From SZUA-217 sp964194555 (GTDB lineage Bacteria > Actinomycetota > Acidimicrobiia > Spongiisociales > ZC4RG35), in assembly GCA_964194555.1 (NCBI GenBank), contig CAXMMT010000010.1, forward strand, positions 1-64,000: a DNA stretch of 64,000 nt, written 5' to 3'. The translations under genes were made by a program, and so were the position numbers. The notes below the pieces were generated by a model. It was given only the letters and a program-made list of their open reading frames with translations. It ran no database searches and was not told the DNA's origin. Each line of letters opens with the position of its first letter. The first letter of the stretch is position 1. This document shows positions 1-6,958 of the stretch, piece by piece.

Positions 1-74
1 GAACTGTCACTTACTGTGTGGCTCCTGATCTGGGGTGGGTAACGCTCGTTGGGGACATCTGCCATTCCCGACAC

Positions 75-100
75 CCGCACATAACGGCACTTATGTGCGG
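75..100. repeat. dif-like palindrome, type A copy 1
   Basis: Perfect inverted repeat with 10-bp arms CCGCACATAA and TTATGTGCGG around a 6-bp spacer CGGCAC. An identical 26-bp copy lies at 3226-3251 in the same orientation. The CATAA-N6-TTATG layout is that of Xer recombinase target sites (dif, pdif). Function as a recombination site is inferred; an operator for a dimeric regulator is the alternative. Confidence 0.75.
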
Positions 101-119
101 CTGATCAGGGCGTCAGGAA

Positions 120-145
120 CCGCACATAATGCCGGTTATGGGCGG
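120..145. repeat. dif-like palindrome, type B copy 1
   Basis: Arms CCGCACATAA and TTATGGGCGG around spacer TGCCGG, with one mismatch between the arms. The first 24 bases recur exactly at 1956-1979. It differs from type A in the spacer and in one arm base and lies only 19 bp from type A copy 1. Confidence 0.7.
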
Positions 146-178
146 TGGTTTGGACAGTGATTGCGTAGGTTTGGTGTG

Positions 179-568
179 ATGAGGTCGATCATTCGGCTGT
201 GGGCTGATGAGGCTGGCGAGTCACACTTCGAAGATGTGGAGCTGACCTTCGAAGAGTTGGATGACTTCTTTGAGAACACTCCACCCGTCCTGATGTCCTC
301 GTTCGAGTCTGCCATCCAGTATGGGTTCGAGTTGGTGCCTCCGGGCTGGCAGGGAGGCTGGCATCCGGCACCTCAGCGAGTTCTCGCCGTCTACCTGTCA
401 GGTGAGGGCGAAATCGAAGCATCCGACGGAGAAGTGCGAGCGATAGTTCCCGGAACGATTCTGCTCGCAGAAGACACAACAGGACGGGGTCACCGGAATC
501 GGGTCACCGGTTCTTCGGAGGTTTCCATGGTCCTCGTGTTACTCCCCGACCTTCAACCCAAGACGTAG
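179..568 (+). CDS. small cupin-domain protein
   Basis: A 129-residue soluble protein resembling single-domain cupins of the type that begins with an ADE-GESHFEDVEL-like stretch. The fold is suggested by a central segment containing PPGWQGGWHPAP, then YLSGEGEIEASDG and a PGTILLAEDTTGRGH turn, the usual order of the two cupin motifs; His residues in both could hold a metal. No substrate can be assigned. The ATG at 179 was preferred to a TTG at 161 because family members start close to the RLWADE segment. The gene stands alone, converging on a lipoprotein gene, and lies between dif-like palindromes, so it may belong to a mobile cassette. Confidence 0.75.
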   Translation: MRSIIRLWADEAGESHFEDVELTFEELDDFFENTPPVLMSSFESAIQYGFELVPPGWQGGWHPAPQRVLAVYLSGEGEIEASDGEVRAIVPGTILLAEDTTGRGHRNRVTGSSEVSMVLVLLPDLQPKT

Positions 569-649
569 AACTGCCTCACTCGGCTTCGCTTTGGTCGTCA
601 CTTTGGACGGCGGAGGGCAGGAGGATGAAGCTCGCACTGGGCCGAGCAT

Positions 650-1231
650 TTAGCCTTCTGTGCATGTGAATTGGAACGATCCGTAGGCCCACTCATCTGT
701 ATGCGTGTTGTAGAACAACCCTTCGCCGCTGATGGATGAGGTTCCGAAGTCGAGGTTGACCGTCAACTCGGTTCCGTCCTTCTGGCCAGAAATCCAATTC
801 ATCAGGTCGCTCGAAACCTGAGCCTCCAATGAGCCATCCTGGTTTTGAGAGACTCTGTACTCGACAGCTTGATCGTTGTTGACAGAACCCCACGCAGTGC
901 CGCTATCCGGAATAGTGCCGTCGTCCTCTTGGACGAAGCATTGGCCGTCCGTCGGTATCGTTCGCTCCCAGGCTGCTTCGCCGATACGGATTGAATCGGC
1001 AGCAAGAGGGCTACTCGCCTCAGGTGTTGGATTCTCAAGAGTTCCACCACCCGACGACACCTGGTCCGCCGGGTCGACATCGCCAGAATCTTGACCGATG
1101 CCTCCGAACACATCCTCGCCAAGGTCACCATCTTCACTGTCACCGCCGCCGCATCCCGCCGCGACGAGAGCCATCAAAACAACCAATCCGCTCAGTTTTC
1201 TCAACTGCTTCCCTTCCTTAGACACGTCCAA
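650..1231 (-). CDS. lipoprotein of unknown function
   Basis: A 193-residue exported lipoprotein. The N-terminus has a basic region, a hydrophobic segment and a lipobox ending ALVAAGC, followed by a Gly/Asp/Ser-rich linker of about 50 residues and a globular domain with an IRIGEAAWERTIP strand and a terminal FQFTCTEG. The domain plan (lipobox, acidic linker, small beta domain whose Cys residues could form a disulfide) is shared with the neighbouring lipoprotein at 1251-1820, so the two are probably distant paralogues. A TTG codon preceded by AAGGAAGGG, about ten codons inside, is a credible alternative start. No enzymatic motif was recognised. Confidence 0.7.
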   Translation of the reverse strand: MDVSKEGKQLRKLSGLVVLMALVAAGCGGGDSEDGDLGEDVFGGIGQDSGDVDPADQVSSGGGTLENPTPEASSPLAADSIRIGEAAWERTIPTDGQCFVQEDDGTIPDSGTAWGSVNNDQAVEYRVSQNQDGSLEAQVSSDLMNWISGQKDGTELTVNLDFGTSSISGEGLFYNTHTDEWAYGSFQFTCTEG

Positions 1232-1250
1232 ACACTCGACAGTCAGCCTC

Positions 1251-1820
1251 CTATCCGGTGGCGTCGAACCAGTCGTTGCAGTGGGCCTCGAATGTGCCTA
1301 CGAGGGTGCCGCCGTTCACGTTGTCGGTGAAGGTGCCTGTTGCGCTGATATCGTTCCCGTCGACGGTGACGTCGACCTCGTCATGTGATGCCTCCCATGA
1401 GACGGTTGGATTACCACCGTTCTCGATGTCAGCAACAGACAACAATTTGCCAAACTCGTCGTCGGCGGCGTAGACCTGTAGCCCATCCTGGGTATACGAG
1501 ACATTCCACTCCGACCCGGCGTCACCGGCCGGTGCGTTGTAGAAAGCACAGAGGGAACCTGGGAACTCCCAAGTTTCGTCGCCGATGGTGAGAGTGATAG
1601 CGATGTCGCCGGCTGGCGCGGGTTCCTCTGTCGGCTCTTCCGCCGGTTCCTCGGCTGGCTCTTCTTCAGGTTCTGGATCCTCAGCCGGGGCCTGAGTGTC
1701 CTGAGTCGCTCCAGCCGTGGGTGCCGGTGCCTCGTCTGATTCGGGCTCTGAGGCGGGGTTCGAGCCTCCACAGGCGGCAATTATTAAGGCAAGGGCGAGG
1801 GCTATGGCGAGCCGTTTCAT
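1251..1820 (-). CDS. lipoprotein with acidic Pro/Glu linker
   Basis: A 189-residue lipoprotein. The start is fixed by GATGGAGGAAAG just upstream of MKRLAIALALAL, and the lipobox ends IIAACG. A long low-complexity linker of Glu/Pro/Ala repeats (roughly residues 25-70) joins the anchor to a beta-rich domain containing ITIGDETWEFPGSLCAF and ending in TFEAHCNDWFD. It is transcribed in line with the lipoprotein at 650-1231, 19 bp apart, and has the same plan. Location is likely the outer face of the membrane. Function is unknown. Confidence 0.75.
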   Translation of the reverse strand: MKRLAIALALALIIAACGGSNPASEPESDEAPAPTAGATQDTQAPAEDPEPEEEPAEEPAEEPTEEPAPAGDIAITLTIGDETWEFPGSLCAFYNAPAGDAGSEWNVSYTQDGLQVYAADDEFGKLLSVADIENGGNPTVSWEASHDEVDVTVDGNDISATGTFTDNVNGGTLVGTFEAHCNDWFDATG

Positions 1821-1955
1821 GAACTTTCCTCCATCACAAATTGTTTGCAATTCGAACCTACGCACGGCCGCCAAACGAAGGCGGCCAAAACCACGGCCCG
1901 TCGAGCGCAAACCAAGCCATCCTCAACGTCCAGGCACACATGCGCTTCTGATCAG

Positions 1956-1979
1956 CCGCACATAATGCCGGTTATGGGC
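1956..1979. repeat. dif-like palindrome, type B copy 2
   Basis: Identical over 24 bases to the copy at 120-145, same orientation, and touching the stop codon of the gene at 1979-3127. An exact 18-bp inverted match (1948-1965 against 91-108) also joins this site and its flanking CTGATCAG to type A copy 1. Confidence 0.75.
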
Positions 1980-3127
1980 TAGCTGGCTGGTGCCGTCCTG
2001 ATCTCGTCCACGATGTCGAGGATCGGGATTGTGGCCGTCGAGTTTGTCTCGGTGTCGTAGAACACCAGCCTCGCAGTTCCCGTGTCATGGTTCCACTGCT
2101 GAAAGATCAGAAAGCGACCGTCAGTAGACCAGGTCAGAGCGACGGTCGCTTCTGAACCAGTTTCGGTCATTTCCGTGAGCACCTCGCCACTCTTTGAACT
2201 GAAGACGCGAATGGTTCCCGTTGCCGAGTGAGGGCCGTCGTCGACAACAAGGGCAACCAAGGTCCCATCCGGCGAATATGAAACGTCTTCCCACTCGCCA
2301 TCGATTTGGAAAGTCTCGATCGTTCCCGGAAGGCCAGAGTCGATTGTGGTCTCGGAACCGTCGGCAGCGATGAAGATGCGAGTGTCGTCGCCGGGCGCGG
2401 GTTGCCCTATCGAGACACCCTCGTTGTCCCAGCGCTCCACCCAGACGTTCTGTTCCTCGTTGCCACATCCCTGGTCGACTGACCCCAACGGAAGCGGTCG
2501 GGACGCGGGGTCCGAAACCTCCAAAGTATGAAACGTGGCGACGCCAGGCTGTGACGGCGGACACGACAGGAACACCAAAGCTCCTGGCCGAGTCTCATGC
2601 CACCAGGCTTGGACCACGTCCAGCCCTTCCCACTCGCTCTCGGATGGGTCCATTCCAGTGTCAGGAACCTCCGTGACGATCAGACTGCCGCGAGACACCC
2701 GAGCGAAAAGGGTGCCTGATGCGTTCAGCCCGACCGACCCACCCATCACGCTGCGAGGCACAAACAAAGCCAGTTCCGTCCTTCGCTCTGACGCTCGCCA
2801 ACGCAGCACGTACAACCCTGGGCCTGGCGTCTCCAACAGCACAACCGTGTCGGTGAACCCAGGCACCGCGTCAGACAGCGGCATCGGCAGCAACACCATC
2901 TCACGGACTGATGAGGTCGAAGGTGCCTCGATGTCAGACGCGGTAGTCGCCGTGGCTGCACCGTCAATCTCAGCTGGTTCGACGGGTGCCGGTGACCCGA
3001 GGAGGCTGCCCAACACGAATGCTGCCACCCCGACTGCAGCGGTTATCAACCACGCCCAGCCCCTACCCGGCTCTTTACTGGGTCGCGGAGCGAACTCCGG
3101 ATCGATCATTGTTCGATCATCGGCCAT
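1979..3127 (-). CDS. membrane-anchored beta-propeller-like protein
   Basis: A 382-residue protein with a short cytoplasmic N-terminus, one transmembrane helix (about residues 24-44, WAWLITAAVGVAAFVLGSLL) and a large outer domain. The outer part carries WD40/PD40-like segments such as WEDVSYSPDGTLVALVVDD and ALTWSTDGRFLIFQQW, typical of TolB-like propeller blades, suggesting a sensor or scaffold rather than an enzyme. Its stop codon abuts one dif-like palindrome and its upstream region carries another, so it sits in a cassette of its own. No function can be named. Confidence 0.7.
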   Translation of the reverse strand: MADDRTMIDPEFAPRPSKEPGRGWAWLITAAVGVAAFVLGSLLGSPAPVEPAEIDGAATATTASDIEAPSTSSVREMVLLPMPLSDAVPGFTDTVVLLETPGPGLYVLRWRASERRTELALFVPRSVMGGSVGLNASGTLFARVSRGSLIVTEVPDTGMDPSESEWEGLDVVQAWWHETRPGALVFLSCPPSQPGVATFHTLEVSDPASRPLPLGSVDQGCGNEEQNVWVERWDNEGVSIGQPAPGDDTRIFIAADGSETTIDSGLPGTIETFQIDGEWEDVSYSPDGTLVALVVDDGPHSATGTIRVFSSKSGEVLTEMTETGSEATVALTWSTDGRFLIFQQWNHDTGTARLVFYDTETNSTATIPILDIVDEIRTAPAS

Positions 3128-3225
3128 TGGTCACCGTCAAACGCAGCCACCATCCCCAATTCGAGACGATCAACAAGACCGTAATCACCCCAGCGACCGA
3201 ACCTGGCCAAGTGCTGAAGGTCCAG

Positions 3226-3251
3226 CCGCACATAACGGCACTTATGTGCGG
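3226..3251. repeat. dif-like palindrome, type A copy 2
   Basis: Identical to the 26-bp site at 75-100, in direct orientation. Recombination between the two would excise 3151 bp carrying all four left-end genes. It lies 99 bp upstream of the start of the gene at 1979-3127. Confidence 0.75.
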
Positions 3252-3404
3252 TCTGTTTCTGCGACCCGATGCAAACCTTCTGCAAACGCGCCAGCAGACA
3301 CTCCCGGATACTCGAGGGCACTGGCGGAGATGTTGTGTCTGGAATTTCTCAACTCGGGGTTACAGAACGGCATAGGAGGACACCAGCGGACACGTGGTGC
3401 ATTG

Positions 3405-3449
3405 GTCTCATAACCCGAAGGTCGCGGGTTCAAATCCCGCCCCCGCTAC
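3405..3449 (+). other. tRNA-Met (CAT) 3' fragment, putative attachment site
   Basis: The anticodon loop CTCATAA, the 3' strand CCCGA, a variable AGGTC, a full T arm (GCGGG-TTCAAAT-CCCGC) and the 3' acceptor strand CCCCGCT with discriminator A are all present. No D arm or matching 5' acceptor strand (AGCGGGG) is found upstream, so this is not a complete tRNA. A 45-bp fragment from anticodon loop to 3' end is what integration of a tRNA-targeting element leaves behind. No integrase gene is in the window. Confidence 0.7.
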
Positions 3450-3455
3450 TACAAG

Positions 3456-3488
3456 CTCCTAGGTCACCGACCTGGGAGTTTCTCGTTG
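3456..3488 (+). terminator. intrinsic terminator behind the tRNA fragment
   Basis: Ten-base-pair stem CTCCTAGGTC / GACCTGGGAG with one G-T pair and loop ACC, followed by TTTCTCGTT. It lies seven bases past the tRNA fragment and is probably the original tRNA terminator. Confidence 0.65.
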
Positions 3489-3657
3489 GAATGGGGGAGA
3501 CGACGATGTCAAACCTGTGTCAAAACATGGCAGTCGGCAGATAGCTGTGCTGCTTCGGTTCATGCTTGACATGCTGGCTCCGGTTGGTGGGTGACAGTTA
3601 TTGGACGCGGCTCCGGTTCCTGGGCCACGGTTGTTCCGCTGGTAGCACTTTGGTCGC

Positions 3658-3673
3658 TTATCAGATATGATAA
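3658..3673. promoter_or_regulatory. inverted repeat, possible operator of the AbiEii-like/XRE pair
   Basis: TTATCA-GATA-TGATAA overlaps the first possible ATG (3667) of the toxin-like gene. Two-gene toxin-antitoxin operons are commonly autorepressed through such sites, and the partner encodes an XRE protein. If it is an operator, translation probably starts at 3679 or 3688. Inferred from position only. Confidence 0.35.
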
Positions 3674-4368
3674 ATGACATGGTGAGGATGAGCCCAACAC
3701 TAAAGCGAGTTTTGGCATCCGCTGCCCGGTTGCAAGAGGTGGTGCCGGACGCTGTTCTGGTTGGGGGTTCGGCAGCGGCGCTTCACGCCGGTCATCGCGA
3801 TTCGTTCGACCACGATCACGTCCTTGCTGATCTGGTCGATAGGTACGAGACGGTGTTGGAAGCCGTGGAGGCGACCGAAGGGTGGGCGACGTCGGTTCGA
3901 GCCTCGAAGCCACCGTTCACCATCATGGGCAGTCTCATGGGTGTTGAGGCGGGCCTCCGCCAGATGCGTCGAACTCGGCCCCTGGAGACCTTTGAGGTCG
4001 ACGTGGGTGAAGGCGCATCGGTTGTCGCTCCCACCGCTCCCGAGGCGCTGCGTGTCAAGGCGTTCCTCGTCGTCCAGCGGAACGCTGTTCGCGACTATCT
4101 CGACGTCGTCGCTCTGGCCGAGCATGTCGGCCTCGATACCGCGGTTGAGATCCTCTCCGAGATCGACTTCTACTATGCGGATCGTTCCGGCGAGCCGGGA
4201 TCGGTTCTGACTTCGCTCGTGATTTCACTTGCCGATCCGAAGCCGCGGGACACCGAGGTGATCGACGAGTTGCCTCGTTACAAGGGTCTCGAGGTGCGCT
4301 ATCACCGTTGGGACGATGTCGTCGAGGTCTGTCACTCTCTGGCTCTTCGACTGGGCGGAGCGGTGTGA
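3667..4368 (+). CDS. AbiEii-type nucleotidyltransferase, toxin-like
   Basis: A 233-residue protein of the AbiEii/AbiGii nucleotidyltransferase type. The core is a GGSAAALHAGHRDSFDHDHV segment near residue 37, with the GG(S/T) turn, the HR-S pair and a D-x-D metal-binding pattern. Later PTAPEALRVKAFLVVQRNAVRDYLD matches the conserved R-D-x-x-D region of the family. Characterised AbiEii toxins transfer nucleotides to acceptors such as tRNA and halt growth during phage attack; the target here is unknown. Its last base overlaps the start of an XRE gene. ATGs at 3679 and 3688 are alternative starts. Confidence 0.7.
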   Translation: MINDMVRMSPTLKRVLASAARLQEVVPDAVLVGGSAAALHAGHRDSFDHDHVLADLVDRYETVLEAVEATEGWATSVRASKPPFTIMGSLMGVEAGLRQMRRTRPLETFEVDVGEGASVVAPTAPEALRVKAFLVVQRNAVRDYLDVVALAEHVGLDTAVEILSEIDFYYADRSGEPGSVLTSLVISLADPKPRDTEVIDELPRYKGLEVRYHRWDDVVEVCHSLALRLGGAV

Positions 4369-4817
4369 TGCCGGTCGCGTTCCGCAACGTTGATGCCCTG
4401 CCGACAGACGATGTCCGCACCTGGCCCTATGAGGCGCTCGTCACGGTGATCGACCGCGGGCTGGTCAGTGATTGGCAGCCAATCTTCACCGAGCTACGGC
4501 GTTCGCCGTGGGGAAAAGTGGCTCGCCGCGTGGAGCAGTATGTCTCCTACCGTGAGCCAGATGGGGTGAGCACGCTGTTCACCCTCGCCATCGAACGCGC
4601 CCGTATTGATGTCGGGAACGCCGATCGAGCCGAGGTGGCGACCCGGGTTCGGATGGCTGTTACCGGTTCCGGGCTCACCAATAACGAGTTCGCCCGACTG
4701 GTGGGAACCAGCGCATCGCGGCTGAGCACGTATCTGAGCGGCAAAGTCATTCCATCAGCAGCGATGCTCGTGAGAATGGAACGGGCCGCCAGGAACATGC
4801 AGCACGGCGCGAGTTAG
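4368..4817 (+). CDS. XRE-family DNA-binding protein, probable antitoxin
   Basis: A 149-residue protein with a C-terminal Cro/C1 helix-turn-helix (about residues 88-140, containing LTNNEFARLVGTSASRLSTY). The N-terminal half, with WQPIFTELRRSPWGKVARRVEQY, resembles the extra domain of antitoxin-like regulators paired with AbiEii proteins. The start codon shares one base with the stop of the upstream nucleotidyltransferase gene, implying coupled translation. It probably neutralises the toxin-like enzyme, represses the operon, or both. Assignment as antitoxin rests on gene pairing. Confidence 0.7.
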   Translation: MPVAFRNVDALPTDDVRTWPYEALVTVIDRGLVSDWQPIFTELRRSPWGKVARRVEQYVSYREPDGVSTLFTLAIERARIDVGNADRAEVATRVRMAVTGSGLTNNEFARLVGTSASRLSTYLSGKVIPSAAMLVRMERAARNMQHGAS

Positions 4818-4887
4818 AGGCACGAGCGCGAGAGGTTGAGAGATTCTCAAGGTCAGGCGAGTCACGATTCGGGCTCATATTTGAACG

Positions 4888-5071
4888 ATGGCCAGGGCCG
4901 GCGATACGAACTTGGAGTTCGTTCGAGAGGGAGCCAACCACGAGGTCTGGTCGATCGGAGACAAGCGGCTCGTGATCCCTCGTGATCCCTCGGCATCGAG
5001 AGATCAACGAGCACACTGCAAAGGGCATTATCAAAAGAGCGGAGGAGGTGGCGAAAGATGGCGACGAGTAG
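4888..5071 (+). pseudogene. hicA: hicA-like toxin gene broken by a 10-bp tandem duplication
   Basis: Reading from ATG 4888 gives FVREGANHEVWSIGDKRLVI, the HicA double-stranded RNA-binding fold with its catalytic His in GANH. The ten bases CGTGATCCCT then occur twice in tandem (4971-4980 and 4981-4990). Removing one copy restores a frame reading IPRHREINEHTAKGIIKRAE and ending at TAG 5069-5071, which would overlap the start of hicB by 14 bases, the normal hicAB arrangement. As it stands the frame shifts and the toxin C-terminus is lost. An assembly or read error is possible but unlikely for an exact 10-mer. Confidence 0.75.
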
Positions 5072-5441
5072 CACAGCACCGGCAAAGGCGCACCGGGTCG
5101 AAGTGGTTCGGTCCGGCGAATTGTGGGCGATCACTGTGCCGGCGCTCGTCGGCGTGCTCTCTCAGGCCAAACGGTTGGACCAGGTCGAAGACAGAGCCCG
5201 CAAGGCCATCTCCTTGATGTTGGACGTCGATGAAGACGACGTCGGCGACCTCGATGTCGTCGTGACACCGCCTGCCCGCGTAGCCGATCTGCTGGAGACA
5301 CTAGAGGAGTCAGTTGCCGCGGCTGACGAAGCGACTCGCTCCGCGGTAGCTGTCCGACGTAAAATCGCCGAACTGCTCCGCGATGAAGGTCTCCCAATGC
5401 GCGACGTTGCCCGCAACGTCGCTGAACACCCATCCGGCTGA
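5058..5441 (+). CDS. hicB: HicB-like antitoxin
   Basis: A 127-residue protein following the broken hicA. Residues 10-70 (VEVVRSGELWAITVPAL to LDVDEDDVGDLDVVV) form the HicB partial RNase-H-like fold; the end, containing LRDEGLPMRDVARNVA, looks like the start of a helix-turn-helix that ends early after AEHPSG. HicB binds and inhibits HicA and represses the hicAB promoter. With hicA inactivated, it may now be an orphan antitoxin. Its start lies inside the old hicA reading frame, as in intact loci. Confidence 0.7.
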   Translation: MATSSTAPAKAHRVEVVRSGELWAITVPALVGVLSQAKRLDQVEDRARKAISLMLDVDEDDVGDLDVVVTPPARVADLLETLEESVAAADEATRSAVAVRRKIAELLRDEGLPMRDVARNVAEHPSG

Positions 5442-5750
5442 CTGGATACCCTCGGCCGCTCGCTGCGGCGAAGCCCGGTGTTGGCGAGGGCGTATACAGC
5501 GGAGCCCCGGGTTGGGCAGGCGTGAAGGCGACCCACACGGGGCCGTACCTCGACTGTCCGGCAACCGGGAACCATTTTCTTGGTGTTTTCTTGGTCGAGG
5601 CGGTGTTATACGCCAACCCTGAGTCTCGGAGAGTGTGATCTGTGACATATCCAACCCAGGATCCACTCTCGATCGTTCGGCGGCGATGGTCATGGGGATT
5701 CGGTCCACATCGACATTGCGCCATCTAAACCACCCGGCTAAACCTTTCGC
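5442..5750. other. 309-bp intergenic stretch, nothing recognised
   Basis: No gene, RNA or clear repeat was found between the hicB stop and the rraA-like remnant. Open frames here are short or antisense to hicB and resemble no family. Confidence 0.5.
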
Positions 5751-6063
5751 ATGAATCAGAACGAGTTGCTCGAAGCGCTGCTCAAGGCCGACACTCCGAC
5801 CGCCTGCAATGCCCTGGAGATTGTGATGGGCGGAAGGAGCGCCCAAATTTTCACGAAGGGACCCGTCATCCCGATCGATCCCAAACTGCCGGCTTTCGTC
5901 GGCTATGCGGTCACGGCCAGACTGTGAGCGTCAGTGCCGGCCGACATTGACTCGGTTGCAGTCCTTCAGCGTCGTCTGGACTACTCTGGACGGTTGGTGA
6001 GGCTGCCGCCACTCGACCGACAGTCGTCGTGATCGACGACAGGTGCGCGGGGCGTGACATATT
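5751..6063 (+). pseudogene. decayed RraA/HMG-aldolase family gene
   Basis: From ATG 5751 a 58-codon frame reads LLEALLKADTPTACNALEIV and later PAFVGYAVTARL, the conserved start of the RraA-like family (4-hydroxy-4-methyl-2-oxoglutarate aldolase / RNase E regulator fold), then meets TGA at 5925. Past the stop the same frame continues family-like (VPADIDSVAVLQRRLDYS), and in a shifted frame RPTVVVIDD appears, matching the family's VVVI-D core. After about 6063 similarity is lost and the C-terminal half is missing. At least one stop, one frameshift and one truncation mark it as a remnant. Confidence 0.7.
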
Positions 6064-6098
6064 GTTTCGACTTTCGAGGATGCTCACGGCACGGTCGA

Positions 6099-6596
6099 CT
6101 ATTCCAGGCCCAGCTCTGCTTCCGGCGGGCGGGGGTGCAGATTCCGATCCATGATCGTGCGTACGCATGAGTTCCAGCGGAGGATGGCATCGTTGTTGCC
6201 CTCAGGTTGCATCTCGGCGGCCTTCTCAAACTGGTCCATGGCCTCGCGGAACCCGTCATAGGCGAATACGGCGCTTGGACCCCTGGTCAATAGGGCACGA
6301 GCACGACGCTCGGCGATGAGGCCGTTGTAGTAGTGACGCTGATACTCGTCGGTGAGCCGGCTGGCGTAGTCCTTGGCGTCGCTCACAGACGCGGCGCCAT
6401 CGGTCTTGAACTCGTCTGTGATCGCCAGCACCAGGGCGACTAGGGCACGCTGATTGTCGGGGTCGACGGTGAGGACGTCGTGACAGATGCTTCTGGCTTG
6501 GACCGGTTCGTTGAGTAGCCGATAGTGCTCGGCACGCCTGATTGCGGCATCGACGGCATCACGTGTGATTGTCCTTAGCTCGAACTCTTCTGTCAC
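6099..6596 (-). CDS. TPR-like helical-repeat protein of the frd operon
   Basis: A 165-residue soluble helical protein. GTG 6596 is chosen because AAAAGGAGAAGC precedes it; an upstream ATG at 6836 would run deep into frdD. Segments such as RRAEHYRLLNEPVQARSICHDVL and MDQFEKAAEMQPEGNNDAILR have the spacing of tetratricopeptide-like helices. It begins 20 bases after frdD, on the same strand, so it is probably co-transcribed with fumarate reductase/succinate dehydrogenase. A role in complex assembly is conceivable but only by context; no catalytic motif is seen. Confidence 0.65.
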   Translation of the reverse strand: MTEEFELRTITRDAVDAAIRRAEHYRLLNEPVQARSICHDVLTVDPDNQRALVALVLAITDEFKTDGAASVSDAKDYASRLTDEYQRHYYNGLIAERRARALLTRGPSAVFAYDGFREAMDQFEKAAEMQPEGNNDAILRWNSCVRTIMDRNLHPRPPEAELGLE

Positions 6597-6616
6597 GCTT
6601 CTCCTTTTCGTCGAGA

Positions 6617-6958
6617 TTACATTCGGAGCGCGGCCACCCCGGCCACGATCGTTCCAACCAGAGCGGTTCCGTAAAACAACCATGCCTGGTTTCCGACAAG
6701 ACCGAACCCCAGATCGACCAGTACATATCGGAAGCGGTGTGCCCAGTGGAATAGGAACATGAACACCAGGCCGACCAGAACGAGCCGCGTCACCGGGTTC
6801 CTGACGAGGGAAACGAGGTCCTGCTTCGAGACCCACCCTGCCGGAACAGCTATCCCGCTGACGAACACCATGGCCGGCAAGAGCATGGCCGATGCTGTTC
6901 CTCCACCTGCAAATAGCAGCCAGAAAAAAGGGGCGCTCCGGTCGGGTTTCGAGCTCAC
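6617..6958 (-). CDS. frdD: fumarate reductase/succinate dehydrogenase membrane subunit D
   Basis: A 113-residue membrane protein with three predicted helices (around FFWLLFAGGGTASAMLLPAMVF, TRLVLVGLVFMFLFHWAHRF and FYGTALVGTIVAGVAAL), size and order matching FrdD. With FrdC it anchors the FrdAB catalytic dimer and holds the quinone site. The GTG at 6958 overlaps the frdC stop as GTGA, indicating translational coupling; an ATG at 6973 is the alternative. Heme-free E. coli-type anchors are FrdC/FrdD pairs of this size, so this complex is probably of that class. Confidence 0.8.
   Translation of the reverse strand: MSSKPDRSAPFFWLLFAGGGTASAMLLPAMVFVSGIAVPAGWVSKQDLVSLVRNPVTRLVLVGLVFMFLFHWAHRFRYVLVDLGFGLVGNQAWLFYGTALVGTIVAGVAALRM

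Larger units (their letters stand above)
3128..3666. other. 539-bp intergenic region holding integration-type sites
   Basis: No intact gene was recognised here. The stretch holds a dif-like palindrome (3226-3251), a tRNA-Met 3' fragment (3405-3449), its terminator (3456-3488) and a short inverted repeat before the next gene (3658-3673). The rest contains only short open frames without family resemblance. Confidence 0.6.

Noticed and set aside
1620..1740. Repeated Glu-Pro-Ala codons in the lipoprotein gene as a DNA repeat array
   Set aside because: It is a low-complexity linker typical of surface lipoproteins, not a separate element.
2535..3413. A 292-codon plus-strand frame over the propeller-like gene
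   Set aside because: It is antisense to a gene with a clear membrane anchor and PD40-like motifs and also runs across a dif-like palindrome.
3376..3450. A complete tRNA-Met gene
   Set aside because: No D arm or 5' acceptor strand pairs with the conserved 3' half; the nearest AGCGGAC gives only 64 bases and mismatches.
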